From Mesostigma viride (Eukaryota; Streptophyta; Mesostigmatophyceae; Mesostigmatales; Mesostigmataceae), in the NCBI GenBank assembly GCA_009746045.1, contig RPFO01001123.1:1-47315 (forward strand): a DNA stretch of 47,315 nt, read 5' to 3'. Below the pieces are notes generated by a model. The model was not told the DNA's origin. It was given only the letters and a program-made list of their open reading frames with translations, and did no database searches. Shown piece by piece: positions 1 through 11,200 of this stretch (position 1 is its first letter; each line of letters begins with the position of its first letter). The translations under genes and the position numbers were made by a program.

Positions 1-1224
1 CGGCAGCGACCGAGAGGTCCGCCGAGAGGCGGCTTTTCGGCTCGCCGCTAAGCGGCAAGAATATGAAGAGGAAGCCGCCCGTCGCCTGCTACCCACAGCG
101 ATGGCGGACGCGTACCGCGAGGCCACCCAGCGGTTTACGTGACCTCTTAAAAATGCTGACATCCCATGGACTATGCGGACAGTCAAGACCTGGCCGAGCT
201 TGCTCGGTCAGCACACTTTAAACCATGTCCTCCATCACCCAAAGCCAGGGTCACGGAGGCCATCTTGGCCAAACAGGGGGTAGCTGAAGAAGCCCCCCGC
301 TGGAAACCACCAGCAAGAAAACCCTCTCCCCCCCAACCCCTGCAGTACAAAGACGGACTGCTGGCCCTGGGTGCGAGAAGGGCAAAGAGGCGGACTGTCC
401 AGTCCGGCCTGCTATGATCATGGGAGACGAACTCCCTGACATACCCGAGGATGAAGCTGCCTTTCAGGCAGCCCTCCGGGAGCATGAGGTACGCAAGGAG
501 ATGAAGCGTCTCATGCGGGAGGAGGCCAGGAGGAGAGCAGAGGCAGACACCCCTGCCCGCCCCTCCACCGATGGGCTGGACCCAGTGGGGTTACCCGGAC
601 ACCCCCGGGCTCCCCCAGGGCCACCATGACCCCCCTCCCCTCCCCCCCCCCACCACCCCAGGTTCGCCCTGTGGGTTGGGGCCCCTCCCAAACCAGGGGG
701 GTGGCCAGGACCCCAGGAGGCCCTGGGGGAGGTTGCAGAGGTGCACAGGCACCCAACAGGCCTGCTGAAGCCCCCCAAGGAGCGGGGATGTCCTGCAACA
801 GCTCGCCATTCTCCAGGCCCAGCTGGCCTCGTTGCAAGATCAGCAGTTAACAGCTAACCAGCTGCAAACTGTCGAGGGCCTGCGCGCCCTGATGTCGCGG
901 TATGAGCGGGGGACCATCAACCTGGACCCACCCGCTGCAACAAGCAACCGACGGCTTCTTGAGGGCCAACCCCCCTCTCACAGGCCTCAAGTCCCTCTGG
1001 GACAACTTCAGAGCTGCCATGCTCTATATCGAGGAGGCAGTGGACCCCCTGGTACTGGCAACAACCAGGCCCAGGACCCCAAGGTCCAGGGTGTCCAAGG
1101 CCACAAACGCAAGGGGCAGGCCAGCCAGGGGGGGCACCCAAGACCCACAAGTCCTCCCACCAAGGGGCAGTGGCTCTAAGGGCGTGGCAACACGTGGCAC
1201 CGTGTGCCCCTGCATGGCAACCCC

Positions 1225-1258
<34 letters not shown>

Positions 1259-1413
1259 GGTCCCAGCAGGGCAACAATAACAACAGGTCCCAACAGGGCC
1301 AAAACAACAACAACAACAGGTCCCAGCAGGGCCAGAACCGGTCCCAGCAGGGAAACAACAACAACAAACAACAACCAGCCTGGCAACCCTGGGGGGTCCA
1401 TAAGGTGCCTGAG
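1..1413 (+). pseudogene. Copia gag, broken and interrupted by the giant transposon
   Basis: This is the gag part of the Copia element whose pol starts again at 27797. Readable pieces lie in different frames: a charged stretch at 5-142 ending in a stop, 166-417, a coiled-coil-like Glu/Arg-rich piece at 414-629, a Gln/Leu-rich piece around 790-950, and the last frame from 902, which holds a Copia-gag-like patch (SLWDNFRAAM) and CAA-repeat low complexity at 1221-1375. The final frame reads Arg-Cys-Leu-Arg exactly where the transposon begins. On the far side Cys-Phe-Gln-Arg-Gly-His continues it, so the two halves form one CCHC zinc knuckle (nucleic-acid binding in the virus-like particle). The frame breaks could be decay or assembly indels. 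The start lies off the window. Confidence 0.75.
1408..1413. repeat. 6-bp target site duplication of the giant transposon, left copy
   Basis: CCTGAG directly precedes the left inverted repeat and is found again at 27797-27802 after the right one. A 4-bp CTGA duplication with a 25-bp inverted repeat fits the same bases. Both readings give the same empty site. Confidence 0.85.
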
Positions 1414-1437
1414 GCCGGGCCCACTTCGAATGTTCCG
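1414..1437 (+). repeat. Left terminal inverted repeat of the giant transposon
   Basis: It starts GCCGGGCCCACTTCGAATGT and is the exact reverse complement of 27773-27796 over 24 bp (25 if one more G/C pair is counted). Just inside, both ends also carry a GTGTGACACTTTT-like motif (1454-1468 on the left, palindromic at 27767-27783 on the right). Confidence 0.9.
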
Positions 1438-1702
1438 CGGTCCAAGCCAAGTGTGTGACACTTTTCCTTCAATTTTGAGGCAAAAATCTTGAATTTTGGC
1501 TTGCGAACGTATAAATTTCACGTAAATATTACAATTTGTGGGTATTTATCTCATTGTAAGTCTCGTGTGACATAAAAACTTTACATTAGCGTGAAATTGC
1601 ATTGTTTCATTGAAGAATATCATGGATACATTCGTCGCACTTGAGACGGAGTCGACTGAATTTACTAAAGACTCGTCCAACATAAAATAAAGTCTTCGAA
1701 CG
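1438..1702. other. Left subterminal non-coding region of the giant transposon
   Basis: This is an AT-rich spacer between the inverted repeat and the stop codon of the minus-strand gene. It holds a GTGTGTGACACTTTT motif at 1453-1468, matching the right subterminal region, and a related GTGTGACATAAAAAC at 1566-1580. It probably also contains the 3' untranslated region of that gene. No gene is seen. Confidence 0.6.
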
Positions 1703-2232
1703 TCACTTCTTATTCTTGCTCCTTGCTTCTGCTTCCAATTTCTGCTCTTCTGTTTTGGACTTCTTCCTCTTTGGATCGATGGACATCGCAGGTGCCCACT
1801 TTGCCACATCATTCCAACTCTTTCCGTCCATCAGAGTCACCACCTTCTTCACATAGTCCAAAGGCATCCAGAACTTGCCCCGATGCAACTTTCCGCCCTC
1901 TGTCTCTTCTGGAAAAAACTTCATGCAAACGTCCCTCCATTTCCGATCGTATCCACCTACCTGCCCGTACAACTTCACCTCCTGTAACTTGGTATACTTT
2001 TGCTTTTCCCTACTCGCATTGGCCCTTCTCATGGTGTTCTCGGCCCACCCATCAATCCAGAAGCACTCCGGTGCTCCGTGTTTCTGTTCCCCGTCCATAA
2101 GTCTCATCCACAGCGTAGGCTTCTCATAAGGCTCTTGGCTCTGCGCATTCGCTTCCACCCCTTCAGACTGAGCAGTAAGTTTAGCTGCAGGACCGAAGCC
2201 CACCGCAGCGTTCGCCCGCACCACATCATTAC
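1703..2232 (-). CDS. Last exon of the cargo gene
   Basis: The acceptor CGCGCAG precedes it at 2233-2239 and the stop is TGA at 1703-1705. It reads 176 codons after one base from the previous exon (phase 1). The product is hydrophilic with many aromatic residues: a Trp-rich core (CFWIDGWAENT, YDRKWRDVCMKFF, KFWMPLDYVKK) and a Lys/Arg-rich tail that may be a nuclear localisation or DNA-binding tail (PKRKKSK). I do not recognise the domain. Counting bases, it is in frame with the preceding exon through codons Gly-Asn-Asp-Val-Val-Arg. Confidence 0.6.
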
Positions 2233-5200
2233 CTGCGCGTAACCAATCGGCACATCAACGACGGACTAAAGTCAACGTAGATAGATTGCAAACGAATTAA
2301 AAAAAAAATTCAGGATACATGCCACGACCAAAACAGCGATTTCCTCACCCTTTGTTATTCCTTTCGGAGCTCGAGTAGCAGCTGTCTTGGGTCGAGACGA
2401 GCCGGAAGACTTGGAGGGCGCGGCAGGCTTCTTCCTCCCCTCAGACGTCGCTCTGCGAGTTGACCCTCCTGCCCCTCCACCCCTTGCCCTTCCATCACCC
2501 CTTCGCCTCCCTCCATCTTCCTCCTCCTCGTCGTCATCCCCGTCCTCCTCCTCCTCCCCCTCCTCCTCCTCCTCCTCCTCCTCCTCCTCCTCCTCCTCCT
2601 CCTCCTCCTCCTCCGCCTCCTCCTCCTCCTCCTCCTCCTCCTCCTCCTCCCCCTCCTCCCCCTCCTCCCCCTCCTCCCCCTCCTCCCCCTCCTCCCCTCC
2701 TCCCCCTCCTCCTCCTCCTCCTCCTCGGAGGAGGATGATGATGACTCGACTGGCTGCCTTCGAAGCTCTTTCTTGGGATACTTTGAAACGCGCGTAGGCG
2801 CGGAAGGAGCGACAGGCCGGGCAGAAGCGCCAGGCTCAGCTTCATCTTCGTCGTCCGAGATTTGAACAACTGCCTTTCGAAGCTTTTTGGAAGGGTGTGA
2901 CTCCGGCTGCGGCTGGACAGACGGCCGCTGCCCACCCTTCCCTTTGTCCCGCGTCTTCTGCGGTGACGACTTCTCTCCCCCCTTAGACGTCTTCTGCGGT
3001 GACGACTTCTCTCCCCCCGTAGACGTCGCTCTGCGAGTCGACCCTCCTTCCTTTCCCTGTCCCTCGCCTCCCTCGTCCCCATCCGAATCTCCTTCCGCGT
3101 CATCCTCAGCCTTCCTCTTCTTCGCCAATGACGTCCACGAGACGTCAGGCATCTTCCCCATCCGAACCAGTAAGTCTTCGAAGCCATCCAATGACTTCTT
3201 TCCGCCAAAAACGACCACGATGGGACGCAACTCCCGAAAAACTGCGTCGCTAGCTCGATAAGCTTCCTGTGGTAACCGGAAGCTCGTTCGACAGTTGTCT
3301 TTTTTGGAGGAACCATAAAGAGGTCATGGTCACCCCACCAGAAGTCCTTGAAGGACGTCCACTTGCGGCCGAACTCACCATCCAAATTCAGGATTCTACA
3401 GCACGGTAGTGGCGTCAGGCCATCGTCTTGCCTCGCGAAAGTGGATGGGAAGCCCTCACCGTCGCCCACCGCCACCTCCGCCGCCACCCTCCTCACAAAT
3501 GCCTTCTTCCTGTCAGGGCCGCCTTTAGGGAGACTATGAGAAGAATACCAGACGGTCATCTTATCCCAGGAAATGCTGCGCCAGTTATACTCAATCGGCT
3601 CAGCACTTTTCTCTTCCACCTTCTCCCCCCCTTTCCCTGCAACTTTCTCCTTCGCCTCAACAACCGCCTCCTTCTTCCCTTCCCCTCCTTCCATCTTTTT
3701 TTGATAGTGGAGATACAAGTCCTTGTCCAGAAGGCCGTGCGAACCCTTCATGCTGAAGTTCGGAGCGGTTTTGTCGAGGAGATCCACTAGATCGATTTTG
3801 CTATCCATCAGATCCTTTCTCGGAATCCTTAGGTGATTGGCAAGACCTTCGGACTTTAAGAGGTAGGCGACATTGCGCGTGATGATGACGGCCTTCTCCC
3901 AAAATGCAAGGAATCGATCGACGACGTCCTTGTTCCTTGGCATCCGCCCAAGTAGTCGACAGCCGAACACCTCTTCAAATAAGCGAGAAGCCTTGTACTC
4001 CATATCAGCCCCCCCCTTACATTCGCCATCCAAGTCGGGCTTTTCCTGAAACTTAATAAGGATGAATTGGCGAACGCACTCAAGTACGTCCTTGGCCAAC
4101 TCCACCAACTTTGACAGCTTTTCGGGCCCAACCTCCCCACTCATGATGCATTCACACACAGCGTCCATCATCGGAAACGACGCCAGGTTCCTTACAGACG
4201 TCCAGGACACCTTTTGCCCCTTCTTGGTGCCCTCGGCGTTAGCGAACCGGCATCTGAGAGTCATAGTCTCCTCAGAAGCTGGTGTGACTGAATTCTCATC
4301 ATCCGGCCTGGCCTTTGTGAGGCGCAGGAAGGTGTTCGCCAGAACTCGATTGTAATTTGAAATTTGGGAAGGTTGGGCCTTGTTTTTTTTCCGCTCGCCT
4401 TCTTCCTCCCTCAACTCCCCCTTATCCTCCTTACTCCCCTCCAAACTCCCTTCCCTCCCGACTGATTGTTTGGTGGCCGGCAGGATGTACGCCAGCAGGT
4501 TCGTGTAATGGCCATCGGGAATAAAATGCCCTTTGCCCTGCTTCACGACGCCGTGCAAGTACAGCCTGTTGTAATTCCAAACATCCAGAAGCGCCTGCCC
4601 AAGCGTCCGATCCGCTACCGCCTGATCTTCGGCATTGGCGCCCTTGGAGATTTCGAATAGGCGATCCAGCTTCTTCTTCCCAACCTCCTGTCACGAACAG
4701 AGGAACGAAAAATTGACACACAAGAACAATTCAAGGGTCGACTTGCAGCGTGACGTTATGAACGCACGGGAGCGCGAAAAATGGTCTTCAGCGCCGAAAT
4801 CGGTAAGTTAGGGTCACTCTGCGAAACCACCCCAGAAATATGTCGGGATGAGAGTTTGACTGCCATTGTCGTTTCTGTGTGCGACTTCCCGCATTTATAA
4901 TGCATGATAAAGGAAGACTTTTGACATGGTCACTCCACAGTGCGACCCTTACTCGACATAACACGACGAAGTGGTGGAACTGCAGCGTCACCATTGCCAT
5001 AGATAGAACTACCACTTACAGATATTTCCGGGAACTTTTTACACTCGTCCCAATTTGGAAGAAGGTCGGCCCCCCGAAGCAGAATGACGTTCGTTCCCCC
5101 GTACCCAGTATGGAATTGTTCCATAAGGGATGAGAAAAGTTTAGCCGCCGCGGCACTGTCCTTCGCGTTCTCAGACGCTGCCCCCCCTTCACACATTAGT

Positions 5201-8200
5201 TTCTTAACATGTGTCACACCGGGCGTCCATTCCCCCTCCAATTGCTTGAAAGACTTTAAACCCTTGAAATAGTGGTTTCCGTCGACCACCGCATATCGAA
5301 GAACGAGATATTCGCCATCAGGATGTTCTTCGTGAAATCTTGGGTCGAATGCCTTTAAGGAGGCCTGGCTTATTAGGCTGAAGACCTCCCTTGGTTGAAA
5401 ATCAAAGGGCAGAACGTCGTCTTGTTCCCCGACTCGTGCATAGGTCCGGAACTCAACACCTCTCTTGAGGAAAGAAGCGGTGGACTTGGTTCCAAGATAC
5501 TTCTCAATCTCCTTGTCGGACAAGGGGCGAAAGTAACGCGAGCCCACGAACTCCGCGTCAGTCCTAGCGCCATGGCATTTTTTCAGCCAATCCCGGTAAG
5601 GGCCGGTGGACGTGATGTGTTTGGCGAAGAGGCTTGGCTTGGTTTCCGCAAGCGCTTGAAAGGCGAACTGCCACACAGGGATGCACACCTTAAAATGCAA
5701 ACTGTTTGTCTTTGCATTCAGCAAGATGCGCCCGTTCTCCCTGAACACCTCATCGCTTAGCAACCGCTGCCTCATGTTGTCAGGCAAAATCAGCCCGTTG
5801 ACGGTGTGAATGCGCATGCTATTGCAACCGGTATCGATGAAGTCACTCGGTCGAATCCAACGGGATTCCCGCACAGCATTCGCGTCCCGAATGGCTTTGT
5901 CCCTGATCTCCTTCTCGGAGTCCACGGTCGTTGCCATCTTCCAATCTTTGATGATCGGCTCCTTGTCCACCTTTCCACTACTCGTCAGGATCCCCTCCTT
6001 GAAGAGCTTTGAAAGTGCTTTCAGAAGCTCAAGAAAAGGGGAGAAGGTAGGCCACTTTAATATATCCGACGCCGGCGCCTTGCCCCTGGCTTCGACGTAG
6101 TTAAGCATCTCCTTGACGAGTGCAAAAACGGCATCATTGCCGGCCAACCTTCCGTCACCGTCTCCTTCCCCCTCGGCACCCTGAACGAAGGCATTGACGA
6201 ACATGAGACAAGAAAGCAATAAATAGTTTAACGTATGCATATAGTCCGCGAGCGTAGGAAAATCTCAGAGTAGGGTGCTAAGAACACAGAAGGTAAAAAG
6301 GGTCACTCCACGGAGCTACCCCTCTGAATCTAAATCACCAAAAACGCACCGCTTCCTTTTCTCCCGCCTTCTTCCCCTTCTTTCCTTTTCCGCCTTTCTC
6401 CCCCTCGCCACCCTGGAGGAAGGCATTGACAAGATGAGACAGGAAAACAATAAATAGTTTAACGTTTGCAAATAGTCGGCGTGCAGACAAAAAATACCGA
6501 ATAGGGTGCAAAGCACGGAGAAGGTAAAAAGGTTCACTCCACAGAGCTACCCCTCTAAATCTAAATTCCGCAAAAAACGCACCTCTTCCTTTTCTCCCGC
6601 CTTCTTCCCCTTCTTTCCCTTCCCGCCCTTCTCCCCCCGGCCGCGTCATCCTCCCCCTTATCCTTCCCCTTCTCCTTTTTATCCGCATCCCTCTTCTTTT
6701 TGGACGCTTTTGCCTGACCCTCAAGCAGCTTCGCCCGTTCACGATCCCTTCTCTTGAGATCCACTTCATGAACTTGATGACCTTGTCCACCTTCGCCTCC
6801 GTGTACGCCTTTGGTTTCCACTTGAACTTTTCGGTGCCCTTGGACTTGACTTGGTTGACAAAATCATAGGCCAGGTCACCGTTGAAGGTGTCGATTGCAT
6901 TGCGAAATCGGCCGCCGCCTCAACGCGTAGTTGGGTGAGATACTTGCGAAACTCCCCGGCACCCATCGTAACATCCTTAGGGGGATTGCCTAGGATGAGT
7001 TCGCCAATATCACAGCAGTCTGCACCTTCTTCTTCTGCAATAAGCTTTAGGTAAGCTGCTTGGAGTGTCGTCGTCGCCTTTTTTTAGCCTGCTGGAAGGT
7101 ATACCAACAACACACAACATACACATGAAGCGAAATGTATTAAGAAGAATAATCTGAACTCTGGCATCCTAGCTCTGCAGCGCGACCTTCAGCGTTAAAA
7201 CTTAAAAAACATTGTACAAACCTTTGCCTTCCCCTTCCCCTTCGGAGTTGGCTCGGGCTCATTTTCTTCCTCCTCCTCCTCCTCCTCGTGCTCCTCCTCC
7301 TCTTCCTCCTCGTCCACCTCCTGCTCCTTCTCCTCCTCTTCCTTCTCGTCCACCTCCTGCATGAAAAAAAAATAATAATAATTCAGACGATGACATAAAA
7401 AAAACGAGCATTAATTTTGTTTTAACGTTGCTCTGCGGAGCGACCCCAACCCTAAGCTTGAACAGTAAAATGAAACAAATTTCCTACCTCTACGTTCTCC
7501 GTCCCCATCCCTTCGACCTCTTCGAAAGGTTGATCGTCATCCTGCAAGACGAAACGTGCGTTCAGATAAATATACAAAGTCAGTCAAAACAGGAACTATT
7601 TCTTGAATATCCTATCTTCACAAATCGACCCGAACCTTTAGCGGCATTTGCTTACCTCCGGTTTCCACGCTGAAGGACTTTGTCCCTCAAAACATGGAAT
7701 GTCACCCTCCTGGCGGGAAGTAGAGCAAGAAATGCGTTCATCGTTAGTAACAATTTTCAACAAAAGAAATACACAACACTAATCTAAACGGACTGAATAA
7801 AAATGTACACAAATGTCAATAATTACCTCAATGTCAAATCTCCACTCCCGCAACACTTGTCCGATCGGCCACATCTCAGATGGAGTTGTGTGGCTCAGTT
7901 CGTTTTCGAAAAACGTCCGAAGAAAAAACAAGTGAGATAGCATGTCCTGACTCCATGATTTCTCGTTTATGTTCGCCGTCACTAACGACAGGCAGTCGTC
8001 GATCCCCTTGTACTCAAGCCATGCGACAACCTCCTTTCGTGGGGGCTCATACTGTCCGGCCATGTCGAACTCCCCACTCTGACGAAAACGCAGGATCTCA
8101 TCCTCGCACAACTGAAGAAACAATTCAACAGCTCGACTCGGAAGAATAGGGTCTGGGTTCACCCTAAACTGCGCCATCCACACTGAATACGACGAAAGGA

Positions 8201-11200
8201 AGTGCGATCTAACCCCATCCAAATCTTCAATCACTTCCGAACCAGCCCTGAACAACTCGGGAGATACCGAGTGGTCCATGGCGATCAGAAAGTCGCCGAA
8301 GACATCCCAGTCGAACTGTGCAGCCTTGAACCCTTTCTTCAAGAGCAGATTGACATCCGTTTCCGTCAGCGGGGAGGTGTCCCAATCCTCACCTGTCTTC
8401 CCCTGCTCTAGGACCTGGTACATTTCCCACCTGCAGACAGATATGATGATGTCAAAATACTCGTGTGACAATGGGTGCTGTCTCGTGTCCTTGCAGTACT
8501 GTTTGGTCGCACAAGACAGCTTGATCCAGACGAGCAGGCTTCGAGGAACATAAGCTGTAACATCCACTGCGTCGGGTATATTCGACCCGCACTCGGTAAC
8601 AAGCAACTCGAAGGTGTCGAAGAGAGATGCCATTTCTTCCCCTTCACCTTTTGCCTCTAAGGCTCCGCCCCATGACTTCGAACAAAAGCACGAAGACCAG
8701 ATTCACTCCAAGGGTTCATTATCTCATCAGGCCTGGCCATATCATGTATTACTTCCATCCTCTCATGCCAGACACCGTCATCGATCGCAACTTCGATCTC
8801 CTTCGACACAAAGGTGCTCAAGAACGACTTGGCGTCATCGTTCAGATGTTTTTCGTAAGTCGTCAACCATGACTTCCAAGTTTCCAAGCCCCTCAACTGG
8901 ATCGGCTGCACACAGGTCCACAAAACGAAACAAAAGCATAATCGGAAAAAAAGTTTAGGGTCACTCTGCGAAGTGACCCTTCATAAAAAAATCTCAAACA
9001 GAACGAACGACTAACTGACATGCACTATGAAGCGGCGAAAAAATTATTAGCTCACCCGCAATTTCTCCTCCCCACTCCCAACCTCGGCGTTCCCCTGAGA
9101 CTCTGTCTCATCTCCCCCTTTCTTCCTCTGGATGCAGCAAGACAGAGGAAAGCATACTCGTTGAAAAAGTTTAGGGTCACTCTGCGAAATGACCCTCCAT
9201 AAATTAATCACACATGCAAAGGAAACGGCAACTCAGAAATGATGGACAAATGAACAAAGAACAAAGGCGAAAAACACAGGATTACTTATCGCTCACCTCC
9301 GTTGTTGTCCCGCTCTTCTTGGGATCCTCTGACTTCTTTTCGTCTGCCCCCCGCTTCCTCTGAAATCAAAACAACAGGGAAAAGCATACTTGTTGGTTCA
9401 GGTTAGGGTCACTCTGCGAAATGACCCATTCATGGTCAGACGAGCTTAGCAGAGATAAGGAATAACGAAACCGTTAAAAAAAACACGCACACTAATGGGG
9501 GTAAAAACTGTTTCTCACCTGAGACGGCTCCGTACCCTCCTTCTCCGAGACCCCCGCGGTCTTCCCATCCACCTCCGTCGACTTTTCTGCAGCCTGCGCC
9601 TTCCTGCGCTCCTCCTCAAGTTTGGCTTGGTATTTCAGGCGTGCCGCCACACCCGCCTCCATCATCCTCTTCCCCTCCTCCTGCACCTTCCTCTTCGCCT
9701 TTGCCTCCTCGTCCTTCTTTTTCCTTTCCTCATTCGCCTTTCTCTCCTTTTCGTCCCGCTCCCACGACGCCCTCCTCTTCCTGCGCTCCGCCTCCTCCAT
9801 CTCCGCAGCTTCCATTTCTGCCTGCTTCGCCTCTCGCTCTGCCCTTTCCTTCTTCACCCATTCCCTCTGCTCCCTTTCCAGGAGCTCCTGGGCGGCCTTC
9901 CGTTCCTTGTCCTTTTTCTCCAGATTCACCAGATCTTCGGCGTGCTGCGTTGCCTGATCCAGATAAGAAGTCAGAAGTGCCATGCGGTCATTCCTTCTCT
10001 TTCTTTCCTCCTCCGGAAGATCCTCCAGTGGCCTTGGGTCTGCCTTGTCCCTGTCCTCCATGCTGATCAGGAGGTCAATGTTCTTCTGCAGATCACGCAG
10101 GAACCGCTCATGGTCATCCTCCTTCTCCTCCCATTCCGCTCTTGCTTTCTTTCTTGCCTGTGGGGAGCGGCTCCTCGGAGGTGAGTTTGACGACCGGCGC
10201 TTGGGTGGCGACCGGCGCTTGGGCGGAGACTTCCGACCGTGAGACTTTGCAGGCGACTTGGGCGGTGATCGGGACTTGGAGGTCGCCCCCTTCTTTGGAG
10301 GGGAGCTTTGGGGAGACGCGGGCTGCGAGCTGGGCTGTGAGGTCGAGGCCTCGGGTAGGGACCTTGAAGGAGACCTGGGCGACGTGCTGACCTTCGAGGT
10401 CGAAGCCTCGTGGTGGGACCTTAGAGGTGACTTGGGCGGCGGGCTGCCCTGCTCAGACGCCTCGTGGTGGGCCCTTGGAGAAGACTTGGGCGGCGAGCTG
10501 GGCTTCGAGGTAACCACCTCGACGGGGGCGGACCTCGGCGAGTTTGAGGTCGACTTCCCGAGGACGGGGGACTCCTTGTTGATGGCGGGCCGCTGGGGAG
10601 ACTGTGGAGACACAACGGAGCTGGACCCAGCCCCGGCAGCCTGTGCCTCAGGTGCGGGCCGCTGAGGAGACTGTGGAGACACAACGGAGCTGGACCCAGC
10701 CCCGGCAGCCTGTGCCTCAGGTGCGGGCCGCTTGGGAGATTTGGAGGCCGACGCCTCCACGGAGCTTGGCCCAGCCCCGGCACACTAGGAACTCGGGGGT
10801 GATATAAGTGGTAAAAAGTGGTAAAATCTATATCACCCGGTGGTAAAAAGTGGTAAAAAGTGATAAAAAGTGATAAAAAGTGATAAAAAGTGGTAAAAAA
10901 GGGGTAAAACAGGTGGTAAAAGGTGGTAAAACAGGGGGTGGTAAAAGCCTTTACCACCTCCATTTTACCACCTGACCGCCATCGTGGTAAAAAAATACCA
11001 CCAGGTGGTAAAAACGAGGGTGAAAACAGGTGGTAAAAAATTACCACCATGGAGGTGAAAAAATCGGTGGTAAAAATGGTAAAAAATATGGAGGGAAAAA
11101 ACGCAGATAGATCTCACTAGGAACTCGGCTTTGAGAATGGGTGAGAAAACACGTTTCTCGCCCGGGTGAGATGACCCAAAAAAGGTGAGAAAAGGAGAAA

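Noticed and set aside
2460-2738. Poly-Pro, poly-Gly and poly-Arg frames
   Set aside because: Out-of-frame readings of a CTC/GAG trinucleotide tract in the Glu-rich exon.
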